Origin: Nitrosospira multiformis
GTDB taxonomy: Bacteria > Pseudomonadota > Gammaproteobacteria > Burkholderiales > Nitrosomonadaceae
Assembly: GCF_900110185.1 (NCBI RefSeq)
Contig: NZ_FOCT01000013.1
Coordinates: forward strand, 1-64,000
Direction: 5' to 3'
DNA length: 64,000 nucleotides
The notes under the pieces: model-generated
Seen by the model: only the letters and a program-made list of their open reading frames with translations
Databases searched by the model: none
What the model was told of the DNA's origin: nothing
Translations under genes and position numbers: made by a program
In this document: positions 25,120 through 34,187 of the stretch, in pieces
How the letters are laid out: every line of letters begins with the position of its first letter
How positions within the stretch are numbered: position 1 is the stretch's first letter

Positions 25120-25535
25120 GTTCTATCCATTTTTTTTTACTTATGGAGTCTTGATGGAAGCGTCTTTACGTCTTCCTACAGCATCGCCATTCTCAATCTA
25201 GATCGGCTTTCATTTGCAGTTAGCGTGAGCACGCCATGATGGAATGTGCAAGGCGGCGCGTGAGCATGATCGCTCCGTTATTAACAGTTAATTCGAGGCG
25301 AGAACGGCGTCGATGCGAGCACAATCGGTTTCAAACGCAAGCCCTTATAAATACAGATCAAAGCTCCCATTCCTGATCCCTGTCCTGGCTTCTCTTCAGT
25401 TTCATCTCCGGTTCCTGGCTTCCTCCAAGGCCCCTGCCCCCACCCTCTGCTCTGACCCAGCCGCCCGTGACAGTCGAGAAGGAGATCTTAATGCAAAAAG
25501 CAGTTGTAGCTGCTGAGCTAGAGATTTAAACTCTA
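25120..25535. other. Intergenic region with a 12-codon leader ORF
   Basis: Between the divergent pentapeptide and J-domain genes. A very good ribosome-binding site (AAGGAGAT) precedes an ATG at 25491 that opens a 12-codon ORF (MQKAVVAAELEI) ending at 25529, six bases before the next gene start. The J-domain gene lacks its own strong site, so the mini-ORF probably feeds ribosomes to it. Confidence 0.5.
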
Positions 25536-26378
25536 ATGACATCAAAGATTAACCGGATTGGAGAGTCGCCGAGCCAGGCTGCTGCAAGCTCGCTAATAGA
25601 GATGGCTATCAGTTACACGCATGTTTACGACCTGCTATTTAGAGTTGGAACCGGGGCAGGAGGCATTATGCTTGTTGTCGTGGGTGCCGATCTTCTCCAC
25701 CCGATATCTGATCCTCTTGAAAGAGAATTAAAAAGCAGTGATCTTGAGTGGATTTGGCTTGTTTTAATGTGGGCCTATATTATCGGTGGTTACCTCGGCT
25801 CACTCATACTACTCAATAAGACAATCTTACCCTTCTGGCTTCCATCATACCTGTATGCCAGGTCCATTATCTTTACGAAGATTTCCGCTGATGAAGCTAA
25901 ACGCCTTAGTTTTCTGTTTGATGGATCACTTAACGGAAGCTGGTATCCCCTCGGCGCACTTCGAAAAATTGATCCTGAATTCAGACGTGAAGCACTCTTC
26001 CGCTTTGCAAATAAAATTGCTGCGGAGCAAGGGTGGCAGCGACCGTTCGCAATGCCGGAAGATATCTTGCGGAACCAGCACCGAGCAAAAGACGAGGCAC
26101 ATACCTCTCAGAAAGAGACCAGGCATACCACAAATAAGCCCGGGTCATTCTCTGCCGACCCTCAAATTGGCATTTGTCTTCAAATTCTGGGCTTGCACCA
26201 AATGCCAAAATCTTTTGAGGATATAAAAGCAGCATACCGAAGAAAAATTGCAGGATTTCATCCCGACAAATTTTCTAATGAACGGGCCGAGGTGTTGCAA
26301 TACGCAGAAGAAGAATCGAAGCGCTTAAACTTTGCGTACAGCTATCTAGAAAGCCGCTTCGCAGGGAAGATGACATGA
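25536..26378 (+). CDS. Membrane-anchored J-domain protein
   Basis: 280 aa. Two membrane helices near residues 37-55 (TGAGGIMLVVVGADLL) and 70-95 (WIWLVLMWAYIIGGYLGSLIL). The C-terminal 70 residues form a J-domain: LQILGLHQMPKSFEDIKAAY, RRKIAGFHPDKF with the HPD needed to stimulate Hsp70 ATPase, and LNFAYSYLESR. J-domains at the C-terminus of small membrane proteins recruit DnaK to a membrane partner. The stop overlaps the next start (ATGA at 26375), so it is co-translated with a zinc-ribbon membrane protein. Initiation probably depends on the upstream 12-codon leader. Confidence 0.8.
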   Translation: MTSKINRIGESPSQAAASSLIEMAISYTHVYDLLFRVGTGAGGIMLVVVGADLLHPISDPLERELKSSDLEWIWLVLMWAYIIGGYLGSLILLNKTILPFWLPSYLYARSIIFTKISADEAKRLSFLFDGSLNGSWYPLGALRKIDPEFRREALFRFANKIAAEQGWQRPFAMPEDILRNQHRAKDEAHTSQKETRHTTNKPGSFSADPQIGICLQILGLHQMPKSFEDIKAAYRRKIAGFHPDKFSNERAEVLQYAEEESKRLNFAYSYLESRFAGKMT

Positions 26379-27160
26379 AGTTAGTTGTATGTACCAACTG
26401 TGGAATACAAAACCGCATTAAGAGCTATTATTATCGGCGTTTGCCAATATGTGGGCGGTGTCAAGCGCCGTTATCGGAGCCAGCATTACTTCAAATAATT
26501 CGTCATACGGTTAAGTATAGATATTGGATAATTCTAGGGCTACTCGTAGGTGGTGCGTTTTATTTAAATACACAGGTAGCACCTGAATCCGAGCAAATAG
26601 CGCCAACTTCTTCAGTTCCGGAATTTTCTGAGCATCCTCCTGTAGCACCTGAATCCGAGCAGATAGCGGCGACTTCTTCAGTTCCGGAAGTTTCTGGCCA
26701 TCCTCCTGTAGTACCTCCATCGAAGCATATAGCAGCGACTTCTACAGTTCCGGAAGGCCCTGTCTATCCTCCGGTTGATGTCAAACAAGGTATCTATAAA
26801 AGATTCACAGTTTTAGAATCAATAGCTCCATTCCAAATCATTACTCCTCCTGGAAAGGAGCATTATTACGTCAAACTCGTTAATGCATCCACTGGGGCAA
26901 ACGTAATTTCATTTTTTGTCAACGGAGGCCAGACTTTTGATACTAAAGTTCCGCTAGGGACTTACCGGGTAAGATATGCCACTGGCATGGTTTGGTATGG
27001 CGAGAAGCACTTATTTGGTCCTGATACTAACTATAGCGAAGCCGAAAAAACTTTCCAATTTACAATGCTTGGGAACCAGATCAACGGTTACACCCTGCAA
27101 CTTATTCGACAGCAAGGGGGAAACCTCTTTACCAAATCAATATCAGCTAATCAATTTTAA
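26375..27160 (+). CDS. Zinc-ribbon membrane protein with repeat linker
   Basis: 261 aa, no family recognised. Residues 1-32 form a zinc ribbon (CTNCGIQ and CGRCQAP). One membrane helix follows at residues 48-66 (YWIILGLLVGGAFYLN). Residues 68-133 are three near-identical 22-residue Pro/Glu/Ser/Val-rich units. The rest (135-261) is a beta-rich outer domain (YYVKLVNASTGANVISFFVN; GTYRVRYATGMVWYGEKHLF). Topology: ribbon inside, domain outside. The ATGA overlap with the J-domain gene implies a joint membrane complex. Confidence 0.65.
   Translation: MKLVVCTNCGIQNRIKSYYYRRLPICGRCQAPLSEPALLQIIRHTVKYRYWIILGLLVGGAFYLNTQVAPESEQIAPTSSVPEFSEHPPVAPESEQIAATSSVPEVSGHPPVVPPSKHIAATSTVPEGPVYPPVDVKQGIYKRFTVLESIAPFQIITPPGKEHYYVKLVNASTGANVISFFVNGGQTFDTKVPLGTYRVRYATGMVWYGEKHLFGPDTNYSEAEKTFQFTMLGNQINGYTLQLIRQQGGNLFTKSISANQF
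26576..26773 (+). repeat. Three 66-bp tandem repeats in coding sequence
   Basis: Units at 26576-26641, 26642-26707 and 26708-26773 start GTAGCACCTGAATCC (third copy diverged, GTAGTACCTCCATCG). Each encodes 22 residues of linker; the first two are about 85-90% identical by eye, indicating recent duplication. Confidence 0.9.
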
Positions 27161-27446
27161 TCCTTATAGCCTTTCTTCTTTCTCGGGAAAGGATTACAAG
27201 TTTCTCTTTTTAAACATGAGCTTCCGTTAGCTACCGTGGATTACCTCCGAAGGAAGGAAGGTGATTTATAGTTCCAAAATAAGTCACGGGAAAGGTCTTG
27301 TGTTGCTCCGGATTCTATAAGGGTTTTCGAAAATATGATGTTTTCCCCGGTTTCCCGAGTGTGGACTTGTTCTCAGCCGAAGAAAATAATCCTATCCCCA
27401 TGGCCTGGAAAAAATAGTGAAACTTCAAGTAATTAGCTCTTGATCA
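27161..27446. other. Intergenic region
   Basis: No gene or structure of note; contains the promoter side of the small lipoprotein gene. Confidence 0.3.
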
Positions 27447-27863
27447 ATGTTTACACGCTGTCTTTTCATTGTATTTGCAGTTTTTATTGCTGGTTGCGCT
27501 ACGCGGCCCATCTCCAATGCTAAAGCCGTTGAAGTGCCGAGTGATCGAATCATTGATTCTACTTACCTTCGCTCTGTTCCAAACGCTGGCCGTGTCACTA
27601 TCAAACGCGATAGTGGTTTTCTCGGGAGAGCATGCTCATCAAGAATATTTGTGAATGCACAGCCGATAGCGGACATTCGTACTTCTGAGAAGATTGTGCT
27701 CTATCTTCCAGCAGGAGATTACGTTTTTAGAGCGTGGCCCAATGACCCTTGCGCTGGTGGTATGAGTGAAGTGCGGGGAACAGTTACATCAAGTTCAGAG
27801 TTGAACTTCCGGATAGGATATGGCAGTAACGGCGACTTTGCTATCCATGCAACAGCTTTTTAG
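27447..27863 (+). CDS. Small lipoprotein of unknown function
   Basis: 138 aa. Lipoprotein signal with lipobox FIAGC at residues 13-17. The mature part has a conserved-looking beta-rich core (AGRVTIKRDSGFLGRACSSR; IVLYLPAGDYVFRAWPNDPC) with two further cysteines. That resembles small outer-membrane lipoproteins with a carboxypeptidase-regulatory-like fold, but no family can be named. The start overlaps no neighbour and has a weak ribosome-binding site. Confidence 0.6.
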   Translation: MFTRCLFIVFAVFIAGCATRPISNAKAVEVPSDRIIDSTYLRSVPNAGRVTIKRDSGFLGRACSSRIFVNAQPIADIRTSEKIVLYLPAGDYVFRAWPNDPCAGGMSEVRGTVTSSSELNFRIGYGSNGDFAIHATAF

Positions 27864-28271
27864 TTCAGATCTCCAAATCTCTCTGATTACTCTGATTGAG
27901 CCGTATTTGGTACGACTGCTTAAGTGGCTCGACAGTGTCAACTTGCTATCTTGATTTCCACGCAGCGGTTGAATGTCCTGCTCCTTTCTATGCCCCTCGA
28001 GCATAGAAAACCCGGATTTCAACAACAGTACACGGTTATCAAGAGTAAAAGGATAAACAATACTGGAGAAAACCGCTGTTTATTGAGCCACCGACAACTT
28101 CAAATACCCATACTCAGCGACAGGTGTACCTCAGTCCAATTGCCTGCTCAGCCATAAAATTTACAATCCAAGCTGACTGGTACCTAATCCTTTAAGGAGC
28201 CTCCTTAAGAAAAGGAAATTCACGCCGGATCTCCTCTGACGTGATTGAATGACGTAGCAAAGAGGGCAAGC
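27864..28271. other. Intergenic region with two hairpins before the defence operon
   Basis: No gene. A stem-loop TTCTATGC-7-GCATAGAA lies at 27986-28008. A nearly gapless palindrome TTAAGGAG-C-CTCCTTAA lies at 28192-28208, about 65 bases before the SIR2 gene, a possible operator for the defence operon. Confidence 0.5.
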
Positions 28272-29636
28272 ATGACTGCTTCGGAAACAAATAACATCGT
28301 GAAAGTTAGGGACGATCATCGCCCGGTGTACTTTTCGCTCACTGAAGAGGGAAAATTCCAGCTTTGTGAAGGTAAAGAAGCGTCTTGGGTAAAACAGAAT
28401 CAAGCCTTTGGTCTCAAGGAACTGCGCAATCACATCGAGCCTTGGCTAACGGCGTTGTTCCAGTCAGAACATCTATCGCTGTTGGCAGGTTCAGGGCTGA
28501 CCCATGCGGTCCATTATCTGGCAGCAGAGGAAGCAGCTACAGGTATGAGAGAGATCACCCTGTCCAGCTACAAGGATGAAATAAAGAAATCAGCGGAAAA
28601 TGCCGCCAAAAAAATAGGGCGAAAAACAGGCAATCTGGAAGACCAGATCCGTGCCGCAAACGAACTTCTATGTGGCCTCGAGATACTGGGGAAGTATAAG
28701 GAAGCTGAGACGCTAGGTACTGAACTAACCAGCGCGCTGGAAGTATTCGCCAAGTCCATCCTCCAAAGTGAAGCCCGTATTACTCAGGCCACTGAGGCCA
28801 ATCGCGAGCGGGCGTTCAATACATTGGTTACCTTCCTGATGAGCTTCGCCAGTCGCACGGGTGTACGGGACCGGCTGAACATCTTCACCACCAACTACGA
28901 CCGCATGATCGAGGCCGGTGCCGAGCTGGCGGGACTGCATCTGCTGGATCGTTTTCTCGGCAATCTGATGCCGATCTTCCGCTCGTCACGGCTAGACCTG
29001 GACATGCACTACAACCCACCAGGAATCCGCGGTGAGCCCCGCTATCTGGAAGGAGTGGCCCGTTTTACCAAACTGCATGGGTCGGTGGACTGGGTGCAGA
29101 CAGATAATGACATACGTCGTATCGGGCTACCCTTTGGCGTGGACGAAGTTGGGCCTTATCTGAAAGCCCCTGGATTAAACGGTGCCAGTGCCCACAAGCT
29201 GATGATCTACCCCAATGCTGCCAAGGACAGGGAGACCTCAGACTACCCTTATGTGGAGCTATTCCGGGACCTCGCCGCCGCTGTGTGCCGTCCCAATAGC
29301 ACGCTGATCACCTATGGCTACAGCTTTGGCGACGAGCACATCAACCGCGTGATCCGAGATATGCTCACTATTCCATCCACCCATCTGGTGGTGATTGCCT
29401 ACAACGATCCGCTCGGTCGCATTCTACAAACCTACGAGAAGTTGGGGCGTCCCTCGCAAATCAGCCTGATGCTCGGCCCTGTCCTGGCGGATTTACAAAC
29501 CTTGACCGAAACCTTTTTACCCAAGGCCGCCATCGATAAAACTACCTTCCGTATGAGCGAGCTGCTCAGGCAACGCTACGGTACCGAGCCGCACCCGCCC
29601 CCGGAAGGCAGCGGAGAAAGTGAGTGGCGGGCATGA
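28272..29636 (+). CDS. SIR2-domain defence protein
   Basis: 454 aa from the ATG at 28272 behind AGAGGG; a frame from 28245 has no such site. SIR2-type NAD-binding residues are visible: LSLLAGSGLTHAVH (glycine loop), NIFTTNYDRMIE (Asn-Asp) and FTKLHGSVDW (catalytic-type His), then TLITYGYSFGDEHI. With the HerA ATPase 15 bases downstream this is the SIR2-HerA arrangement, described as an anti-phage system in which the complex depletes NAD after infection. It sits with an HNH nuclease gene in a defence-rich segment of the plasmid. Confidence 0.9.
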   Translation: MTASETNNIVKVRDDHRPVYFSLTEEGKFQLCEGKEASWVKQNQAFGLKELRNHIEPWLTALFQSEHLSLLAGSGLTHAVHYLAAEEAATGMREITLSSYKDEIKKSAENAAKKIGRKTGNLEDQIRAANELLCGLEILGKYKEAETLGTELTSALEVFAKSILQSEARITQATEANRERAFNTLVTFLMSFASRTGVRDRLNIFTTNYDRMIEAGAELAGLHLLDRFLGNLMPIFRSSRLDLDMHYNPPGIRGEPRYLEGVARFTKLHGSVDWVQTDNDIRRIGLPFGVDEVGPYLKAPGLNGASAHKLMIYPNAAKDRETSDYPYVELFRDLAAAVCRPNSTLITYGYSFGDEHINRVIRDMLTIPSTHLVVIAYNDPLGRILQTYEKLGRPSQISLMLGPVLADLQTLTETFLPKAAIDKTTFRMSELLRQRYGTEPHPPPEGSGESEWRA

Positions 29637-29651
29637 TGTGGCAGACCTAAT

Positions 29652-31778
29652 ATGAGCCTGTCCCCCATCGCTTATACCGCCTCTTTGCGAATTGGCAGCA
29701 TCGACTTTGTGTCACCCGAAGAAATCAAAGTGCTGCTGGATATCGAAGCACCCGATAACCTCGCCCTGAACACCGGTACGCCGCGACCATTCCCGCGCAT
29801 CAATGGTTATGTGCTGGTGCCTAGCGACGAAGGCTACCTAGTGGCGCAGGTGGAGTGGATTACTATTGAGCGCTCCCAGTACCCCAAGCGAAAAGGTATG
29901 CAAGACTTCGGCCTAGTGGATTTACCCTATCCACTGCGCAAAATGAGCCTCAACCCCTTGGGGGGTCTGTCCTACGAAGGTCTGGAGGAAGGCAAGGAAC
30001 GCTACACCTTCCGACGCGGTGTGGAGACCTACCCAACAGTCGGTGACCCGGTATTGCTGCCGACCCAAACCCAGCTGCGTTCCATCGTCGAATCTGGCGA
30101 GAATCGTCGGGTGAAGATCGGCATCAGCCCGCTCGCCGCCAATGCCGAAGTCAAGATTGATCCGGATCGTCTTTTTGGCCGTCACCTGGCTGTGCTGGGT
30201 AATACTGGGAGCGGCAAATCCTGCTCGGTCGCCGGTTTGATTCGCTGGTCAATGGAAGCAGCCCGGAAAGGACGTGGTGGAGCAGACCCCAATGCCCGAT
30301 TTATTGTGCTCGACCCCAATGGCGAATACGCAAATGCATTTGATGGCGTGGGAAAAGTGCGGGTGTTTGCAGTTGAACCGGATCATGCCAATGGTATTGA
30401 ACAGCTCCAGGTACCACTATGGTTCTGGAACAGCGCTGAGTGGAGTGCATTTACCCAGGCCAGCGCCAAGACACAACGACCAACATTGATTCAGGCACTG
30501 CGCACCGTACGGGATGGGGTGGAAGAAACCGTTGCAATGCCAAGCCGCGATCTGCGCAGGTACTTGCGTACGCTCGTCGGTGCTATTCAAGTGGATAAAA
30601 ACTCTGGGAATCCTTGGAAAGCCCCCGGACCGGCAAAGGGATTCCGCGACCGATTGATAAAGTGGAACGAAGGATTGCTTGAGCATGCTTCATTCAATGA
30701 AGCGGAAAATGCCGCCCTTGAATCGTTAAAGCAAAAGATTTCACAAGTCTTAGGCGCACATCAAGGTGACTGGCCAGTGGTTTTCACTAGGCAAGAGATT
30801 AACGATTTATTGGAGGCATTTAGTCAAACTCACGCAGCCTTTGGAGGCAGTGACACCGACGTCCTGCCCATCGATGCCGACGTACCTCGCGCCTTTACCG
30901 GTGACCAACTGTTGCGTAGTGTTGAAGCCAATGCAGAACTGCTAGGAGTGTCGGAATACGTCGAGACAATGCTCATGCGTATCCGAGCGATACTCTCGGA
31001 TAACCGCATGAAAACCATTACCGGCGATATCAGCGACGTAACGTTGGATGGCTGGCTGGGAAACTATATTGGCGACAATCAAACCTCCAATGGCACGGTG
31101 ACAGTTATCGACCTATCACTGGTCCCTGCCGAAGTCGTGCATATCATCACCGCCGTCATCGCCCGTATAACGCTGGAAGCATTGCAACGCTACCGCAAGC
31201 TTAATCACGGCAAAACACTGCCCACCGTGCTGGTGATGGAAGAGGCACACACCTTTATCAAGCGCTACAAAGACGACGCTGAGAACCAGAACTCCGCCGC
31301 CATTTGCTGCCAGGTGTTTGAGAAAATCGCCCGCGAAGGACGTAAATTTGGACTGGGACTCCTGCTGTCCTCCCAACGTCCCAGCGAGTTGTCGCCCACC
31401 GTGCTGTCGCAGTGCAACAGCTACCTACTGCACCGCATCAGCAATGACCGCGATCAGGAGTTGGTGCACAAACTGGTGCCCGATAACCTTCGTGGCCTGC
31501 TGCGAGATCTACCCTCGCTGCCATCGCGCCATGCCATCCTGTTGGGCTGGGCCTCCGAGTTGCCAGTACTGGTTCAGATGAATGCCTTGCCTGATAATCA
31601 GCAGCCAAAATCCAACGATCCGGATTTTTGGGCGGTGTGGTCCGGAGAGCAAAAAGATGAAACAAATAGCGTTACGGCCGTGAAACGCAACATAGGCTGG
31701 AAAGTGATTGCGGATGACTGGCAACAAATAAGTGAACTTAAACAAACAAACACTTTAGCGAACAACAAAGAGCACTAA
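29652..31778 (+). CDS. herA: HerA-like hexameric ATPase of a SIR2-HerA defence system
   Basis: 708 aa. N-terminal HerA-barrel beta domain (residues 1-165; NGYVLVPSDEGYLVAQVEW). Walker A LGNTGSGKS near residue 180; the DUF87/FtsK-like core includes FIVLDPNGEYANAF, and Walker B is TVLVMEEAHTFIK near 525. A later arginine-containing LLSSQRPSELSPTVLSQCN is the motif shared by HerA ATPases. The protein forms a hexamer that binds SIR2 subunits in the known systems. The start is 15 bases after the SIR2 stop, so a single operon. The following fragment is in the same frame but separated by the TAA. Confidence 0.9.
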   Translation: MSLSPIAYTASLRIGSIDFVSPEEIKVLLDIEAPDNLALNTGTPRPFPRINGYVLVPSDEGYLVAQVEWITIERSQYPKRKGMQDFGLVDLPYPLRKMSLNPLGGLSYEGLEEGKERYTFRRGVETYPTVGDPVLLPTQTQLRSIVESGENRRVKIGISPLAANAEVKIDPDRLFGRHLAVLGNTGSGKSCSVAGLIRWSMEAARKGRGGADPNARFIVLDPNGEYANAFDGVGKVRVFAVEPDHANGIEQLQVPLWFWNSAEWSAFTQASAKTQRPTLIQALRTVRDGVEETVAMPSRDLRRYLRTLVGAIQVDKNSGNPWKAPGPAKGFRDRLIKWNEGLLEHASFNEAENAALESLKQKISQVLGAHQGDWPVVFTRQEINDLLEAFSQTHAAFGGSDTDVLPIDADVPRAFTGDQLLRSVEANAELLGVSEYVETMLMRIRAILSDNRMKTITGDISDVTLDGWLGNYIGDNQTSNGTVTVIDLSLVPAEVVHIITAVIARITLEALQRYRKLNHGKTLPTVLVMEEAHTFIKRYKDDAENQNSAAICCQVFEKIAREGRKFGLGLLLSSQRPSELSPTVLSQCNSYLLHRISNDRDQELVHKLVPDNLRGLLRDLPSLPSRHAILLGWASELPVLVQMNALPDNQQPKSNDPDFWAVWSGEQKDETNSVTAVKRNIGWKVIADDWQQISELKQTNTLANNKEH

Positions 31779-32036
31779 TGGCAACGACTGCAGAGAAGAG
31801 GTGTTCCGATCACGGAAAACTCCTACTATCTGCTGTCCAAACCGCGTCATCGCGAAAATAGTCCCCTAGTTCAGTTAGCGGACTTGGTAGCAGGCGCGGT
31901 GAATAGGCGGTTAAACCACAACGGCGATCGTAATTCAAAAGATCAAATGGCAGACTTAATTATTGAACAACTAGAACTTTCACTTGATAAGGCAGATTTA
32001 CCAGAACTTGACGCAGCCGCTTTATTCTGTCTTTAG
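31779..32036 (+). pseudogene. C-terminal fragment of a DUF3800-like protein
   Basis: Immediately after the HerA stop and in the same frame, 85 codons read ENSYYLLSKPRHRENSPLVQ, then LADLVAGAVNRRL and end at TAG 32034. LQLADLVAGA-type endings are typical of DUF3800 proteins, which accompany defence genes. The N-terminal part with the usual DES/DDS motif is missing and no start codon with a ribosome-binding site is seen. Confidence 0.55.
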
Positions 32037-32069
32037 AGGGGCGTGTCGATATCAAAAAGTCGACCTTTC

Positions 32070-32885
32070 ATGATTCCCACACTTTGCCAGACATTTAGAC
32101 TACTCGCATTCCGGACCTTCGATCAACTTGGTCGAGCACGGCGAGTCGAGCATCAGCCGCTAGAAGAAACGTTTACCGACACAAACATCCTAGACCTGAA
32201 AGAAAGGCATCCAACAGAAATTTATTCCCGCGTTTATAACAAACGTGACGAGGGTAAATCTGGTGCAGATTGGGAGTGGTGGTTAACAAATTGGTCGATG
32301 ACAAACTGGCTGGGGTTACGGGTACAAGCAAAGATACTGAATCTAGAGTTGGATGCTTTCTCTCACCTACATTACAAAAGCGGTAAATCTAAGGAGTACC
32401 AGTCTACAAAGCTTAAGAGAGAGAGTGCGAAAGAGGGCCTCATACCGTTGTATTGCTTCTATGTACACGAGGAGCCTGTTTCCCAGGGAGGCCAGCGCTG
32501 GTGCGGTTCCTTTGGTTATTCTCCAGAATACTATGGGTGTTCATTAGCTTCGATTTCGCACATCGAAACATTACGTACGGCAAGAAAGGATGATCGCGAA
32601 TCTGTTATGCAAAAAACGATACCATGGCACTGCCTAGTCTGCTGCCGGGGATACGAGGGAGATGATCTACCTAATCGCGCTTGGTTATTGCTCCAGCATA
32701 GGCTCAAGATAGCAGCACCGCTTATACGCACGAGAGATAACCAGCAAGCTTTCCAAGGCAAGCCGATCGGTCCAAGGCCTCAGGCCCCGGATTATGTGCG
32801 CTCCGTAATCGAAAATCGAAGGCCTGATGGCATACCAACCAACTCGCGGGGGGTCCTTGTGCTTCGTGCGCTTCAATATGACTAA
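32070..32885 (+). CDS. Uncharacterised defence-island protein
   Basis: 271 aa from the ATG at 32070 (a GTG at 32043 is an alternative). I recall similar proteins labelled DUF6615 but am not sure. Features: TLCQTFRLLAFRTFDQL start, then a restriction-like stretch (EWWLTNWSMTNWLGLRVQAKIL) in which the acidic and Lys residues (E-W-W, Q-A-K) recall a nuclease core, and several cysteines (WHCLVCCRGYE). No signal peptide or membrane part. Placement between SIR2-HerA and an HNH nuclease makes a defence role plausible. Confidence 0.5.
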   Translation: MIPTLCQTFRLLAFRTFDQLGRARRVEHQPLEETFTDTNILDLKERHPTEIYSRVYNKRDEGKSGADWEWWLTNWSMTNWLGLRVQAKILNLELDAFSHLHYKSGKSKEYQSTKLKRESAKEGLIPLYCFYVHEEPVSQGGQRWCGSFGYSPEYYGCSLASISHIETLRTARKDDRESVMQKTIPWHCLVCCRGYEGDDLPNRAWLLLQHRLKIAAPLIRTRDNQQAFQGKPIGPRPQAPDYVRSVIENRRPDGIPTNSRGVLVLRALQYD

Positions 32886-32976
32886 CCCCTCATACTCCTA
32901 CTGGATCATCAATGATTGCAGGTAGAGGGAGAGGCGTGATGGTTAAACGGCTAAGGGTGGCCTTGTTCTCGACGCT

Positions 32977-33501
32977 ATGAAACGTCGAAGCATTCCGAAT
33001 AATACGGCACTAAACGTCCTCACTGAGGCGGGTTATCGCTGCGCCGTGCCTACTTGCCGCGGAATCCTAGCGCTCGACATTCATCACATTGTCGAGGTTT
33101 CAGAAAACGGTGGCAATGATCAAGGGAATCTGCTCGCTTTATGTCCAACCTGTCACGCTCTATTCCACCGGGGAGAAATCAGGCGTGACTCCATCTACGC
33201 GTGGAAGGCAATGCTTGTTTCGCTCAGCCGTGCATTCGATACAAGCACAATTGATGATTTGCTGTTTTTGGCAACGCCCGAGGCACAGGACTTGAAAATT
33301 TCAGCAGATGGTGTTTTAAAGTTCTCTAAGCTAATTGCCTCGGGATTAGCAACGATAGATCTCGCAATACGGAACCATAATCCAAACCATTACCTTTACT
33401 TATACAGAGTAATACTTACTCCCAGAGGACAGCAGCTTATATCAGCTTGGACATCTGGAGACAGAAGTGCTGTCGCTGCAATATTCGGCAATGCCACCTG
33501 A
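32977..33501 (+). CDS. HNH endonuclease
   Basis: 174 aa. The N-terminal 75 residues are an HNH domain: YRCAVPTCRG and LCPTCHALFH supply two zinc-binding CxxC-type pairs, and LDIHHIVEVSENGGNDQGNL holds the catalytic His-His and Asn. The remaining 100 residues (LKISADGVLKFSKLIASGL and onward) are unassigned and may bind a partner or sense invading DNA. The layout is common for stand-alone restriction-like proteins in defence islands. The gene is the last of the run that begins with SIR2-HerA. Confidence 0.85.
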   Translation: MKRRSIPNNTALNVLTEAGYRCAVPTCRGILALDIHHIVEVSENGGNDQGNLLALCPTCHALFHRGEIRRDSIYAWKAMLVSLSRAFDTSTIDDLLFLATPEAQDLKISADGVLKFSKLIASGLATIDLAIRNHNPNHYLYLYRVILTPRGQQLISAWTSGDRSAVAAIFGNAT

Positions 33502-33839
33502 ATTTGGCATTCCCATGTTAAGCGCTCTGCCCTTTTCTGTGTCGATAAGAATCTTGTGTTCTGTGTCGATAAGAATCTTGTGGGCAGATTGCAGATCGAC
33601 GCCCTGGCTAAAGAGGGCCGTGAGAAAATCTTTGAGGAAAAAGCTTTAGTCGCGATGTTTATCGTCGATTTACGCTAGACATTGACTCATCTTTTGTTCT
33701 CTATCGATCAATGCTCCTGCTCCTGCTGCTCTCGGTCGGCATCGAGCAGATATCAATACGCCTGACTCTATCGCCTAGTGATAACGATAAAAGATGTTAC
33801 GGGCAAAGCTGCTGTCAAATTATCTAAGCTACTACACCT
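33502..33839. other. Gap with a decayed coding stretch
   Basis: A frame through 33530-33680 reads VDKNLVGRLQIDALAKEGRE before a stop at about 33677 and looks like the tail of a former gene. It includes the 24-bp duplication listed separately. No intact gene. Confidence 0.35.
33535..33582 (+). repeat. 24-bp exact tandem duplication
   Basis: The 24-base unit beginning TTCTGTGTCGATAAGAATC is repeated without a gap (33535-33558, 33559-33582). It preserves the reading frame of the decayed coding stretch, inserting eight codons. Confidence 0.95.
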
Positions 33840-34187
33840 TTAGGTGTCTTTGCTTGCCCCATGGAGTTTCATAGCATAACGATAAGCGGTTACTATCTCT
33901 TTCGATTTACGTTCTGCCAAGACCTTTAATTCTTCACCGAGGGAGGCTACTTTGTCAGGATGATACTGGCTCATCAATATCTTATAGCTGCATCTTATCT
34001 CTTCTACACCTGCATCAGATGGAACATTCAAGGTGATATACCATGGGGCAAGATTACAGCCTTCATTAGCTGGTTCTGCAGAGCTTGTTTGTTTCTGAGC
34101 TTCTAATTTCGGGGAAATAAGTTTGGATATTATCCAATATCCGCAGTATAGCCCTAAGATAATCACAAAAATTTCTATAGTCGACAT
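33840..34187 (-). CDS. Small membrane-anchored J-domain protein
   Basis: 115 aa. One N-terminal membrane helix (IEIFVIILGLYCGYWIISKL) then a J-domain with YITLNVPSDAGVEEIRCSY, QYHPDKV (the HPD motif) and EIVTAYRYAM. It would recruit DnaK to the membrane. The start overlaps the stop of the upstream gene by one base (TAATG at 34187), making it the last gene of a three-gene operon with the 240-aa membrane protein and the DUF2167 protein. Confidence 0.8.
   Translation of the reverse strand: MSTIEIFVIILGLYCGYWIISKLISPKLEAQKQTSSAEPANEGCNLAPWYITLNVPSDAGVEEIRCSYKILMSQYHPDKVASLGEELKVLAERKSKEIVTAYRYAMKLHGASKDT

Noticed and set aside
26576..26773. Short regularly spaced repeats, as in a CRISPR array
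   Set aside because: The units are contiguous, have no spacers and lie in frame inside a gene; no cas genes are present.
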